DNA of 64,000 nucleotides from Elephas maximus indicus. Taxonomy: Eukaryota; Chordata; Mammalia; Proboscidea; Elephantidae. The stretch is from NCBI RefSeq assembly GCF_024166365.1, contig NC_064842.1, forward strand, positions 21,671,001 to 21,735,000. Direction: 5' to 3'. Shown piece after piece: positions 9,295-21,589 of this stretch. Each line of letters starts with the position of its first letter. The stretch's first letter is position 1. The notes below the pieces were generated by a model, which made no database searches, had not been told where the DNA came from, and was given only the letters and a program-made list of their open reading frames with translations. A program made the position numbers and the translations under genes.

Positions 9295-11965
9295 AGAATC
9301 CTGTATTCCCTTCAGGTATAATCTAAAAGTGAAAGACATGGTCTAGCAAAGCAAGGCAATACCATCGAAGCAAGGGGAGAAAGAGACTGCTCCCCCAGCC
9401 CCTGATCCACCCCTGTTGGCTCAGCCCTCTGGGTGATTTTGAGGGTAATCATTCTGTAAGGTTTGACTGTTCCAGAGGACAGTATGACATTAACCTGGTG
9501 TCCTTTGATGGTGTATTTCATTTGTGAAGTTTTTTTTCTTTTCAGAAAGTGGGAGAGTTGCAGAGCCTTCTTTGCTCTGGGACCTGGTTTTATGCCAGCT
9601 GTGTTGGTAGAGATTTCCTGATGCCGTTTATGTGGATGGAGATGCCTTATTTTTTCTTCGGCTCTTGCCAAAGTGTGGGTGAGAGTAGGGGCTCTGGTAA
9701 GAGGCCTGGGTTTTGACTCTGATTCCATCTCTTAACTCTGATCCTAGGCAAAGGACTTACAGTCATCAAGATGCAATTCACATTCCTCTTTAAAGGAATC
9801 ACAGATTTGGCATGATGGTTAAATGAGACAGTCCGTGTCTACACTGAAGTAACAAGCAATCTCAATGCCAAGGTGTCAGCTTCACACTTTTTTCCTCACA
9901 CTTGTCATCTTTGCAGGTTGGCAGGGACTCTGTGATCACAGTTGCCTGGCCTAAGGAAAGCTCCATCCCAACACAGGCTTTCATGATTGTCAAGGCAGCT
10001 GAGGACTCATGCAGTGGCTCTCAGTGCTTCCGCCCAGTAGTGGCACATCCAATTGACTCATGTTCATTGGCCAAAGAAGGTTTCTTGGCCAAAGCTTGCT
10101 TCAGTGGAGTTGAGAAGGGGAATCTAACCAAGACCCAGAAGGAGGAGAAACAACGTCTGTGATTAGCCTTCACGAGGGCTCCCATGGCACATAAAGACCT
10201 AGGACAGGCTTTGCCTGTATTAAATGTTCAGCACATAGCAGCTGTAGGTGTCATTGCTCCTAAGGTGCTGACTGGGTCTCTGGCCCAGCCCTCCCACTCC
10301 AGACTTCCCATTTGAGTTCATCCTGCCAGCATTATAGTCCTGGACCTAATGCATATGGGTCCTTCCGTCAGAGAGGCCAGCTCACTGACCTGGACTTATT
10401 ACACTGCCTCTTTGCCCGGGCTCCAGCCCATTCTCTGGTGGTCTGACTCTAACATAGACCTCCAAGCCCTTGCTTGCTCCCTGTCTGGCCATCCTGAGGC
10501 TGACTCCCATTCTCCCTGGTTCCCACTTGCTCTCCTGCTAACAGAGACAAGTCCCTGCTCTCCTTCCCAGCTCAATGCTGGTGGAATTAAGTCAAGTAAT
10601 ATTTATGTGCAGAGTAGATCAGAAAGCCTTTTTAAAATTGAAAGAGAAAGCAGATGAGAGAATTTGTAAAGAGTAAAAGACATCAGAATCCTTAATGTTC
10701 ATACTTGTAGTGAGCCATGGTATCTTGGTTTAGTGAGTGCCTCACACTTAAAAAATAGTCTCATCTAAGTGTGAATTTGCATCTTCTTAAATAGAGTTTA
10801 TGTTAATGGTGAATAGTAAATAAACGCCAAGTGGATGCTTGCTTCCTAAAATAAATTATTCATATGGTGAGCAAAGAATAAATGGATTGGAGCAAACCTG
10901 GTCATCATGGTCTAGGCTCATATTATGTAAGGCCACTTATGTCTTACAGAGCAGATGGGTGAAAGTATTATACCCCACAGAGCAGATCAGTAAGGCATGG
11001 AAAGGCAGAGTTCAACCTGAGGGAATGAACTTTGAAAATTACCATTATTTTACAAATCTAGAAAACATCCTCTTCCTGTTTTGTGTTATTGGCTACACTG
11101 GAGAATTTCAGTGAGGCAAACACTTCAGAACGTCAGCATTTACCAGAATTACTTCCTATGATTTTAGATAAACAAACAGGCAAACCCTAGGCTGAGACAG
11201 GATTCTCTTCCTCTCATCAATCAAGGAATGAACTTTTAGATGTCTCAAGAGTGTCTTCTAATGAATTTCTGTATTGGGTCCATGATCATACCTTTTGCTA
11301 CTTCAGGTAGCATATTTTCCCCCCACTATTAGGCTTCTCTCATTGTGGGTTGACATTTCAGTTTGTTCTGAAGAAGCTTTCCTTTCTTTTAACTCTTTTT
11401 GGTATGGCTTAATGATTTAATGTAATCATTGTCTGTGAAATACCATATTTAATACATTTATTTTGAGAAGCTTAAGGTTATCAGACTTAGGATTTATTCC
11501 TCTTCTCTCCTTCCATATTATAACCACGTGCCAACATCCAGCTAATTTCTCCAGGAGTTTTAACTTCTTTTGTAGTCTTCTGCAGCCGTCTCAGTTTTAA
11601 ACCTATATAATAAATTGCTGTCTTCTATTTTAGCTCTAAAGATTAAGAAGTCTGATGAATCTTTTGAACTTCAGGGACACAGCAGTAGCTGTGCTATGTT
11701 ACGTTCTCACACTGAGTTGACTCATAGATTCATTAGACAGACAGAGGCGGCGTCTGTGGCAAGCTCTCAGACCAGAAATGTTGCTTGTAGCGTGTTTATT
11801 GGGGATGTTTAAAGGTTCTGGATTGCCGGATGTTCATACCTACACAGATTGTGCTGTGAGAGTTTAGAGTACAACATAAATGTTGAGATACACATGAAAT
11901 GCCAAACTGTGGTTGTTAAAAGAGACAGACCTTTTTACTAAGAAAGAACATTTTTATTTTCTCAG
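9295..11965. other. Intronic stretch with MIR and old unnamed repeat pieces
   Basis: Positions 9690-9850 carry MIR-like text. Positions 9900-10150 (GTTGGCAGGGACTCTGTGATCACAG onward) and 10250-10600 read like pieces of old interspersed elements. A 58-codon frame after a good acceptor at 11631 is treated as a finding because it has no donor and no phase match. No gene is otherwise supported. Confidence 0.4.
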
Positions 11966-12085
11966 AAACGGAAAAATGAGTCCAATTTTTTAAAATCACA
12001 GATCAAGCCCTTAAGTAAAATTTCAGTGAAGAAAAGAAGACGACTCATCTATACTGGAAAGTCTTATGGCTGCCTAACATATGAA
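11966..12085 (+). CDS. Putative coding exon B of an unrecognised gene
   Basis: The acceptor ATTTTTATTTTCTCAG precedes exactly 120 bases (40 codons, phase 0 to phase 0) that end at GAA|GTGAGC. The peptide begins KRKNESNFLKSQIKPLSKIS and contains a very basic VKKRRR followed by a strand-like LIYTGKSYGCLTYE. The phase matches the end of exon A (8634) and the start of exon C (19741). The frame stays open into the intron only until an early TGA. No repeat similarity is apparent in this segment. The lysine/arginine content would fit a nuclear or nucleic-acid-binding protein, but that is a guess. Confidence 0.5.
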
Positions 12086-12619
12086 GTGAGCCCAGTTAAA
12101 TGACCTGAGTGGGCATCACGGGATTGGATGTCATGGCTATTGGGTGATAAGCATGTTCACCATTCACCAAAGCAGACAATGAACCTTGTGAACATACTGT
12201 TTCTCTGATTGAACTATAATTGTGCTCCCAGCAATGAGTATGACCCAATAATAGTATGAGGAGTTAAGTTGGGAAGAGGGGACCCATTGAAATCAGAAAG
12301 CACCAATTACCAAGCTCATCAATCAACAGATGTATGTTAACTGTCTTTTGTGTGAAGGAGACTGTGAAGGCTTTCATTCAACGGGCTTTTATTTGACATA
12401 TACTGTGTTCTAAAGGATGGACAATATAAGTTCCAAACGGTGGAAGACTTAAAAGACTAGAGCAGGGCTCCTTCCTTCAAGATGTTAACAGTTTTATAAA
12501 TACAATTACAATCTGTTTACAGTATTGCAAATAATCCAGAGAAATGCAAACTAGTATGAGACACTGGCTTCAAGAGACTTGTTTAGAAAGGATGAAATAC
12601 AGGTAAAAATTCAGTAATG

Positions 12620-13769
12620 AATCGTGTGATAATATATCATAATAAAGTTGAATTTATTCCAGTAGTGCAAAATTGATATAAAATTTGAAAGTCAACCAAT
12701 GTAATGTTTCATATTAACAGAATAAAGGAGTAAGCCCATATTATTTTCTCATATCCGTATCACATGTCTCAGATCTATAAATGAAGAAAAAGCATTTGAT
12801 GAAATTCTACATAATTGAGAAATTATGACAAATTTCTCAGCAAACTAGGAATAAAAGGAAACTTCATTATTCTAGTAAAGGATTTCTTTTTTAAAAAAAA
12901 TCACAATTCATGGTGAAATATTGAAAAATTTTCCACATAGATTGTGAATGAGACAGAGATGTCCAGTACCATCACTCTGTCCAGCATTGTTCAGGAGATC
13001 CTAGCAAAGCAATATGCAAGAAAAAGCAGTCAAAAGCATGAGAATTGAGAAGAAAGCAATAAATATTAATCATTATTAATAGATAACATGATTGCTTACA
13101 TTTGAAAATGCAAAATAAACTACAGATACAGTTTTAGAACTAATAACATCACTGGATTTAGCAAGGCCACATGGTATAAAGTCAATACGCAAAATTAAAT
13201 TAGAAAAAAATCAAAATAAAAAATACCATTTATATTAGCATAAAATATCAAATCGTAAGAATAAGTCTAATAAAAATGTTAAGACATATTTTTTAATATT
13301 ATTGATTAATACGGAGAGAAATTTGTTAAAGTCCTTAATAAATGTAAGAATATACTATGTCCAAGCAATGGAAGGCTTAACATTATAAGATCTCAGTTCT
13401 TACCCTTATTGATCTATGTAGTAGATGCAATTCCAATGAAAATCTCAGCAAATTTGTATGTGTTAAAAAAATAAAAATCCTAAAATTTATATGGAAATGC
13501 AAAGGACCAAGAATAGCCATGAGAACCTTGAAAAAGAATGAAAGTTATAGGGCTGCTTCCAGACATCAAAACCTACTATGAAGTCACAGTAATTAAAGCA
13601 GTGTGACATTGGTGCAAGAGTAAACAAATAGATCAGCTGAGCAGAATAGAGAACCTAGAAACAGACCCATGCATGTATAGGTATTTGCTCTGGGACAAAA
13701 GTGGTGCTGAAGTGCAGTAGGAGAGAAATGGTTTTTTGAAAAAAATGATGCTGGGTCAGTTGTATATCT

Positions 13770-13808
<39 letters not shown>

Positions 13809-14262
13809 GATCTTGGTCTCCCTTTCATACCATACGCACTAATCAGTCTAAAGTGAGTTGTAGATCTAAATTAGAAGGTAAAACTATGAAACTTTTAGAA
13901 AATAATTAAAAAATCTTCATTGCTTAGAGTAGAGAAAAAAATTAAACCAGTTTTAATAATCACAATTTTTTAAGATTAGTAAACTTGACTATATTAAAAT
14001 TAAGTACTTTAGTTTATAAAAAGATTCCATCATTAGGTTGAAAAGGTAAGTCACAAAGTTCAACACACACGACAAAGGATTTTTATCCAGAATATGTAAA
14101 GAGCATCTATAAATCAATAAAAAAAAGACAGGTGACCCAGCAGAAAACTGAGCAAGACACTTGGACAGATACTTCACAAAAGAGGACATCCAAATAGCCA
14201 TTAAATGTGTGAAAATGTGCTTGATCTTACCAGTCATCATGGAAATGCAAAGTTAAAATCAT
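12620..14262 (+). mobile_element. L1 fragment, sense, 3' part of ORF2
   Basis: Text typical of degenerate L1 ORF2 is visible: GAAAAAGCATTTGATGAAAT (the AFD region of the reverse transcriptase), CCAATGAAAATCTCAGCAAA, AAAGTGAGTTGTAGATCTAAA, and a 3' ORF2 segment CAGAATATGTAAAGAGCATC followed by AGGACATCCAAATAGCCATT. Many stops and frameshifts break it; it is a dead, old copy. Confidence 0.85.
13772..13806 (+). repeat. (CA)n microsatellite
   Basis: About 17 perfect CA units inside the L1 fragment. Confidence 0.95.
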
Positions 14263-14275
14263 TCACCATTAAACA

Positions 14276-14452
14276 ACCACCAACCAAAACCAAACCCATT
14301 GCCTTCAAGTCAAGTTGATTCTGGCTCATAGCCACCCTATAGGACAGAGTAGAACTGCCTCATAGGGTTTTCAGGGAGTGGCTGGTAGATTCAAACTGCT
14401 GACCTTTTGATTAGCAGCTGAGCTCTTAACCACTGTGCCACCAGGGCTCTGG
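14276..14452 (-). mobile_element. AfroSINE, antisense, near full length
   Basis: Reverse tail AACCCATTGCCTTCAAGTC, body ACAGAGTAGAACTGCC, and reversed head CTTAACCACTGTGCCACCAG are all present in order. Confidence 0.92.
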
Positions 14453-14700
14453 CATGTTATTAGGTGCTATTGAGTCAGTTCCAAATCACAGCAACCTTGT
14501 ATACAACAGAACAAAACACTGCCTGGTCCTGCGCCATCCTCAACAATTGTTGCTATGCTTGAGCCCATTGTTGAAGTCACTGTGTCAGTCCATCATGTTG
14601 AGGGACTTCCTCTTTTTAGCTAACCCTCTAGTAAGTATAATGTTCTTCTCCAGGGACTGGTCGCTCTTGATAACATGTGCCCTGAAAATGTTTTTGGAAT
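14453..14700 (-). mobile_element. RTE LINE 3' fragment, antisense
   Basis: TTAGGTGCTATTGAGTCAGTT, GCCTGGTCCTGCGCCATC, TTGCTATGCTTGAGCCCATT and GGACTGGTCGCTCTTGATAA follow the same order as in the longer RTE copies at 24.6 and 48.9 kb. Confidence 0.85.
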
Positions 14701-15600
14701 GCATGTGTGAAAATACCAAGCAGTAATGATAACTGCCAGATGAATTTCACCCCATGGTGTTAAGAGGAGCTGATCAATGAAGATTTCACACTGGACACTG
14801 GTTTGTACTGGGCCTTAGAAGCCTAGGAAGATGAGCTTCCAGGTGTAAGATTGGCCTGAACCAGGGCTTCTGAGCAGAATCTAGGCATCGAAAGCCTGCT
14901 TGGAAGACCAGTGAGTTAACAAGTACGGCTGAAGGATAGGGTTTGGTTAAGGGAGTATTGGGTTGTAAAAACACTCAAAGTCTTTGGTAAGGACATGACC
15001 CTAAGGCTTGAGGACTTCAGAATTTTGGATGATGAACTGAAGACTTTGGGCTTTAATCTCTAAGTACATGGGAGGTATTTGAATGGGCACTTTATTTATC
15101 AAATCACAGTTTAAGAAAATCTGCTGGTGGCATGTACTGAGGCATGAAGGCCTGGATTTGGGAGACTAATGTAAAGTCTGTTTTAATAGACTAGGTGAGA
15201 AGGAACAAGGACATGATAAAGGATGGAAGGAATGAAAAACAGGAAGGACAGATGCAAGAAATACTGTGAAATAAGAGTTCACAGGAGTTGGTGCTGGACT
15301 GGATGTGGGGAGCCTGAGCAGGCTCATCTATGGAGCAAACATTTATTGAGTGCCAAGGATATACCCAACAATGTGATTGGCATGAGGGACACAAAGATGA
15401 ACGGGGAGAATTCCCAAAACGCCTTGAATGTTGGAATTATGCCCTGTTCATCATTGTGTCTTGGACCCAAGCCACTGTTATTATCTTGATGCATTTTATC
15501 AATATTATTGTCATAATTAACAAACATTCCAGTATCTGCAAAGAACTGAGCTTCAGGCACTGGAAGATTTAAATATATATGATTGGACCCTTGACCTCAG
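14701..15600. other. Intronic stretch, no gene
   Basis: Contains old-repeat-like text around 14990-15300 (GGGCTTTAATCTCTAAGTAC and similar). Overlapping short open frames on both strands have no splice or family support. Confidence 0.4.
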
Positions 15601-16225
15601 TGTTACCGGTCCTTCAGGTCTCACTTGGCCCCACACTGAGACACAAGTCTGGTGAAAGCGAAAGAAGAAAACTTTATTTGCTTGGCCAAGCAAAGGAACA
15701 CACTGGTATTTAGTTGCCAAGATGGCTCCCTGATCGGCAGGCCCAGGGGTTTATACGTGAAGGAAAACAGAGGCGGGGCTCTTCTTCAGGGTGTGTTCAG
15801 GAACGTGGTCCATCAAGGTTAGTGGGCAACTTTTACGATGATGTCGTCATCCGGTCGACACAGTTGCAGTGGGGTTCAGGAGTCACAAGATGGCTGGGGC
15901 GAAGGGCAAATGGTCACTTAGCTCCTCCCAGTGCCCCCCACCGTCAGCTACATCTCTGTGATATGTGGCCAGGAGGACAAGTTGAGGCTCTCTGTGCATG
16001 CGTGCAGTATTCCGCGCCTGCACGGGCACCTCAGACCGATGCTCTGTGGTATTCACCCCAGCCCCTTATTTTTCACTCCCGCAGTTTTAGCTTAGCCGTA
16101 GCCGGCCTCTGGCCGGAGGCTAAGCCTTACCTGGCCGCTGTCCAGTGGCTGCCCCTTTCATCAGGTTGCTTACGGTCTAGTCAGCCTTCAGAGCTCAACT
16201 TGCATGCCATCCCTTGTAACCCTGA
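15601..16225 (-). mobile_element. Endogenous retrovirus solo LTR, antisense
   Basis: The left end starts TGTTACCGGTCC, the reverse complement of an LTR ending ...ACA. On the minus strand a TATA box (TTTATA on the plus strand at 15750-15755) lies about 75 bases upstream of an AATAAA signal (TTTATT at 15673-15678), the usual order U3-TATA-R-AATAAA-U5. The element is much more GC- and CpG-rich than its surroundings, suggesting a fairly young insertion of a gamma-like (ERV1) type. No gag, pol or env sequence accompanies it. The right edge is approximate and I could not find the target duplication. Confidence 0.7.
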
Positions 16226-17040
16226 AGCCTAGAGAGGTGCCCCTCCAAGGTGGTCCTGTGGTGTCATGTGTAAGCATTCATTACACCACTTACCACACTG
16301 TTTTTTAATTGTGTCAATTCTCTGTCTTCCTTTCTAGATGGAAAGTTTGAGGACAAAAATTGTGTCTTATTCATAACAATGCCTGGCACAGTGCCTGATA
16401 GACACCAACATTGATTAGCTTGACTATTGAAATAAATCTGTACCAAATAAATGGTGTAGACGTTAAATGCAATAAGAGTTCAGTGGGCAGAAACAAACAT
16501 GCCATGAGAAACCACTGAACAGGCACTCACAGGGTTATGATGAAATGTTGGATGAAGAAGGTACTAAACAAGGCTGTATCTAAACCAGTCCGCAGGTTGA
16601 GATTCCATGATTTTTTCACATGTAGGAAATAGAGATGGCATGCCCACTTTAGTCACCTGTTCCAATATCTGATATTATTATCTACAGTGGATTAACATTT
16701 GGTATAAATTTCTATATATCCCAATTTAATTAGTCATGACGAAGACATTAGCTTCTTTATTTTCCCCGAGTAATTTGGCCTGACTTGTTCATGATGTCGT
16801 CTTCTGCCCTGCTTTGGCTGAGTGCACTTGATCAGAGACTGTAAGACACTGCAGGAATGTGACAAAACTGCCAGAGTCTCGTAAAGACCTGCCAGGCTTG
16901 ATCAGCAAGAATCTTCTACTATGACTTCATGACTTGACTGTTTCTGAACTGTTCTCATTCCCTAAAATCTTCTTTCTTTAATCTGTGACGTGCACACACA
17001 TTGCTTGAAACCTGTTTAGTAAGATTTCTAATATGTCCTT
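16226..17040. other. Intronic stretch with MIR/L2-like piece
   Basis: Positions 16300-16435 hold an old MIR/L2-like segment (CATAACAATGCCTGGCACAGTG). The remainder has no open frame or repeat that I can name. Confidence 0.45.
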
Positions 17041-18200
17041 TTTTATTTTTTAATAAACTTTTATTTTGGAATAATGTTTGATTTACAGAAAAGTTGCAAA
17101 GAGAGTATGTATACTTCTCATCCAATTTCATTTTCCGTTAATGTTAACATCTAAACTCCAGGCCTTATTCACATTTCATCAGTTTTTCAATTAATGTCCT
17201 TTTTCTGTTTCAGAATCTAATCCCGGAGACTACATTATATTCAGTTGTCATGTGTCATTAGTCAATTCTGGCCTGTGACAGTTTCCAATAAGATTCCTAA
17301 TACATTCTTTAAAAAAAAAACAACTTTTATTTTGGGGTAATGTTCGATTCACAGAAAAGTTGCAGAGTTAATGTAGACACCTCCTGTACACCCCTCACCC
17401 CTCTTGGCTTTCCCTGCATTCTCACTGTATGTTAGTTTGCCTCCCTCACTCGGCAGACGTTTGTTCCGTGGCCTTGACAGTTATACGGAGTGCTGGTAAG
17501 GCGCTGGTAGAATGCCCTCTGTTTGGGTTGGTCTGACTTATTTTTTCATGATTAGACTGGAATTACGGGTTTTCGGAAAAAACATCACAGAGGTGTACAT
17601 GGTCTCCACGTAACGTAACTCATGATGTTAATCTTGATCTCTTGGTTAAGGTAGTGTTGTACTTGTATATATTCACCTATATATACCTGTTGTAACTGTA
17701 AAAATATTTTTTCTCTTCACACTCTATTTTGGGAAGTGAGCTAGTAAGCCCAGCCCACATTCAAAGGGTGAGAGGAAGACTGAGCTCCACATCTTGACTG
17801 GAGTGTAGATCTGTAAATTGTTTGGAATTCTTCTATAAGGAAGTTTTGTCTCTTTTCCCCCAATACTTATTTGTTCGATCATTAATTTATATCAGTATGG
17901 ACCCTTGGGTATTTATTTTATACTTCAGTTTATAATCTAGTACTATATTATTATTATTATTATTTTTTGCTTAAATTTTTCCAGCTTTGGCCATGGAGAG
18001 TTCTTTCATGCTGGCTCCTGTGGCCCTTGGACATACCCACATCCTTTTATTTTTTGAGCACATCCTTACTTTCTGCTACTACAAGATGCTTCAGATTCAT
18101 CTTGTATTTTTTCTGCTCCTTCCTAATATATCCTCAAAGTGTTTTCTCGTAAGTATATTTTCAGTCCCAACTAAGCCCACCCTTAAAAGACTCCAGTAAT
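17041..18200 (-). mobile_element. Old L1 3' sequence, antisense, partly duplicated
   Basis: The motif TTTATTTTGG(A/G)(A/G)TAATGTT(T/C)GATT(T/C)ACAGAAAAGTTGCA appears at about 17045-17100 and again at 17325-17365. The right part (TGCTGGCTCCTGTGGCCCTT, CATACCCACATCCTTTTATT, CTACAAGATGCTTCAGATTC) matches text found in old L1/HAL1-like 3' ends. Open frames at 17967-18199 belong to this repeat. Confidence 0.6.
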
Positions 18201-19740
18201 AGAAATACTTAGTAAATTAATATAGCTGATGAAAACTCAATACACATATTTTGGTAAAGACGAGAACATCTTCACTTGACCCTTTCATAATGCTCCTGAA
18301 ATATTCTTAATTATAACCCTGGATCATAAATTCTCATTCAGATGATGGAAGGAAGTCTTCTACTAAGCAAATAAGAGGGCGTGCTCAGTGATGCTTTATG
18401 TTATATCCTAATATAGTATGTGTGTGCTTGTGTGTGTACCCATGTGCATGCATGTATGCCTGACACACACATGTTCCTCTTTTGCATAATGATGTTCGTG
18501 TTCTTTTTTCCCAGTGTCATTCATCTGTTGTTGGAGAATCAGGTTCTTCACCTGGGCATTAACCAACTTCATTCGTGTTCCCATTTTGGCATTATTTTCC
18601 AACCTCATTTTACATGCTAACAGTAATCAGCCTGTGTGGAAAAGGGAAGTCTTCCACTGTCAGCCATTCATGGTTTTCACTTTTCAGAGTCAAAATACTA
18701 TTCTCTGAGATGTCAAATTCCCTTCAAAAACTTAATCGGAAGTTTTGCAGTCCCTGCCCATTCATACTAGGAAAACACCTCCAAGTAGAACAAGAAAGAT
18801 GGGTGAAAAGAGAAGAAAAGATGGCAAGGTAGGCATTGAAATGCTTATGAACTGTAGCATTCCAATACCCAAGACCTTCAATGTGCTGTCCTCTCGTGGG
18901 GCCCTTACTGCCTCTTGTTGTGATGTTTCAGCAGCATGAAAGTGAGAAGACTGTGCATTTCTTCTCTCATTTCAAGATACTCCTTTCCCGCTGTGGTCAG
19001 CCTGCACACCTGTTCTACTCCCAGCAAGCTACGAAGTAGTTCCTGCCTTCTTGACCTTCTAACTTTTAGCCACACCATGAATGTGGTCATAAGGAATTGC
19101 TTAACCATAAAAATATTCTATAAAACAGAAAACAAAGTTATCATTGTGGCTGTAGCTTTTTTCACTCTAGGAAATCTGACAAAAACAGAGTAATGACAAG
19201 ATGACCATACTCTGGGCTTTGCTTAAAGTGGCCCGTGGAAAGGAATGCTTTACTCTGCCCGTTTTCTTTAACAAAAAACAAAGATGAACTGGAAGCCCAT
19301 GTATCCTTTGAGTTAAATGATGAGGAAAGGAAGCAAGATGCTCAGAGGCTATGAGGAGCAGATATGATAGACCTCTTGATGACTGGCGTTAACACTGGCA
19401 GCGCATCAGTAATGAGCAAAAGATAGGGAGGCATTCAAAGATGAAGGCTCTTGCCCTAAATGCTTATGTGGTTTCTTTCTTTTTTTTTAGGATAATTTTT
19501 AAGGTATATTTGGATCCATCTCTTTAATTGATTTTATCTTGGGTATATAAAATTTTTTTTTTTTTTATATAAGTGATGTCACAGAATTGGTGTTGAGATC
19601 AAGAAAGCTGATACATATGCCTGTGTAAAATGTGTTTTAAAAAAGATACCCAGACAAAAGGTTTGCAGATGGAGATGAGCTACAAGGAATGGAGAAAGTA
19701 TTTGACTTAGTTTAGTCTTTTATCTCTTGTCTGTTTTCAG
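18201..19740. other. Intronic stretch, mostly unique
   Basis: Contains a TG-rich interval at about 18418-18470, but no exon I can support. Several overlapping open frames at 18408-18939 lie on both strands and have no signals. A poly-T stretch lies near 19550. Confidence 0.4.
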
Positions 19741-19808
19741 ATGATAGAAGGGGAAGGCGTATACTTCCTGAAGGTACTTGCTAATGAAGAGCTTGCCAAT
19801 GTGGCAAC
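19741..19808 (+). CDS. Putative coding exon C of an unrecognised gene
   Basis: A strong acceptor (CTCTTGTCTGTTTTCAG) precedes 68 bases, 22 codons plus two bases, ending at GGCAAC|GTAAGA, a near-consensus donor. The peptide is MIEGEGVYFLKVLANEELAN followed by VA and a split Thr codon. The first codon being ATG is compatible with an internal exon because exon B ends in phase 0. The strand-turn-strand-helix feel (GVYFLKV then an alanine/leucine/glutamate helix) suggests a folded domain. The next exon would have to begin with one base completing the ACN codon. I found no convincing one before the L1 block; a weak 33-bp candidate is at 21530-21562. Confidence 0.5.
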
Positions 19809-20097
19809 GTAAGAGTTCCTGGCCTTCTGATTTGAACTTCAGTTGACACACTTGGTCACTGTCATTTGGTCACATAATAAAAATTTTGTGCGAATGAATA
19901 TATACTTTCCTGTACTTAGAAACCTACTATTGGTGGAAATCTATATGAATAGAATTCTTGTGGTCAACAATGAAAAAAAAAATTAAAATTTTTTTTTCAT
20001 TGATAAAGTTACTTACAAGGAAAGTTTAATATTTTTCATGGAGAGAGAATAATGACTCTTTATATCCATTCTTGAATTTACTTCCTTCTAAAATAAG

Positions 20098-20255
20098 TGG
20101 AAACCCTGGTGGTGTAGTGGTTAAGAGCTACGTCTGCTAACCAGAATGTCGGCAGTTTGAATCCGCTCCTTGGAAACTCTGTGGGGCAGTTCTGCTCTGT
20201 CCTACAGAGTCGCTATGAGTCAGAATCGACTCGATGACAATGTTTTTTTGTTTTT
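20098..20255 (+). mobile_element. AfroSINE, near full length
   Basis: Head AAACCCTGGTGGTGTAGTGG, box-B-like GGCAGTTTGAATCC, and tail GTCGCTATGAGTCAGAATCG are followed by a T-rich segment. Confidence 0.93.
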
Positions 20256-21589
20256 TTTTTTTTAATGGTCTAAAATAAATAGGCCAGCACCTGTTCTGAA
20301 TCTCTTGCTTGCTTGTTTCCATACTAAAACAAAAGATGATAAACGCAAGGTTAGAAAAAACTAAAACAAAAGATGGACTTCAGGAGAAAATTTTGAGACG
20401 TGCCGTTTAATCCAGAAAGACATTTCTGATATCAGCAGAGTAGATTTCTGGTTGCATTTGCAATTACATTGTTTTAGCCAAAGAATTCTTCAAGGGAGAA
20501 AAGGGCTCAATACAATTTTTGCCAGATGTAATTACAAGATTGGCAGTCCAGTTTGAGTAGGGCATTGGGTGGATGGATGTTCATTGTATTAATATTTATT
20601 TGTATAGTTTTGGGTAGTCAGCAAGGTATAAACAACAACATGGATAATTTAGCATTTTAGTCACTGTCACTATCTCTAAAGGACCATCATTCAAACAAGG
20701 AAGGGGTGTCCTCCTAGTGCAAGCAAATTCCTACAATGATTGATCTTTAAGAAGAGCTGTGGCATCCAGGAAGGCCTCACTGTGATACGGAGGCCAGGCG
20801 GCCAGATAGCCCCGCTCTTTGATTACGTGACTCACTCCTGGACGACACCCATGATTCAAACGTGTGTCTTAAAAGTTCATAAATTACTACATTAAACTGA
20901 ATTTCAGGATTGTTTGAGAAAAACTTACTTAATCCCTAAATGTCCAAGGCCTGCTGTTCTTAGAGCTTTCCAACCAGAAACAAAATTTTGAGTTTCCAGA
21001 TTTGTAGTGATGAGGGATCAAAAGATTTTCTAAACATTAGCTTTGCTAGAGATCAATCTTCTAAGTAGCATAACTGGCTGGAGAGGAATAATGAACTCCA
21101 GGGGTAGACTTTTACATCTGGAGAAGGATGCCCTTGCCATGGGCAGAGCCTCCTGCTGCTTGCAAAGCTCTGGTGCCACCTGCCACCTCTGGCGTGGCTT
21201 CCAACTGCTACTGAGGATGGCGTCTCCCACTGTGATCAGCTTTGCTACTGTGATACTACTTTGCTGCTGTCCAAGGCACTTCCAGATGCTGAAGCTGGGA
21301 CTGGCACTGAGGTTGGCATTGCCTTATGTAATGTACTTCTCTCCTTGAAGCCAAACTGTGCCAGTACACTAAAGTCAGTGTGTTAAATTGCAAAGACTCT
21401 CATCTCTCAATATTGTGCCCTATTATGACACCTTGTTTCAAAGTAATTTTACTGTTTGCTTTGAATGCCTCTGAAATATTCTGTGGAAACATCAACTTCA
21501 CTCTTACTGGCCACCTTCTCTCTTCCTAGGCCTGTACTGCTTTGTAGAAGCAAAGCTTTACGGTAAAACCAAGAGACAGAATAGACATT
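20256..21589. other. Intronic stretch, no gene supported
   Basis: A 16-base direct repeat ACTAAAACAAAAGATG lies at about 20323 and 20360. The 101-codon frame at 21043-21348 has no splice or family support. A possible short exon at 21530-21562 is discussed in the findings. Confidence 0.4.
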
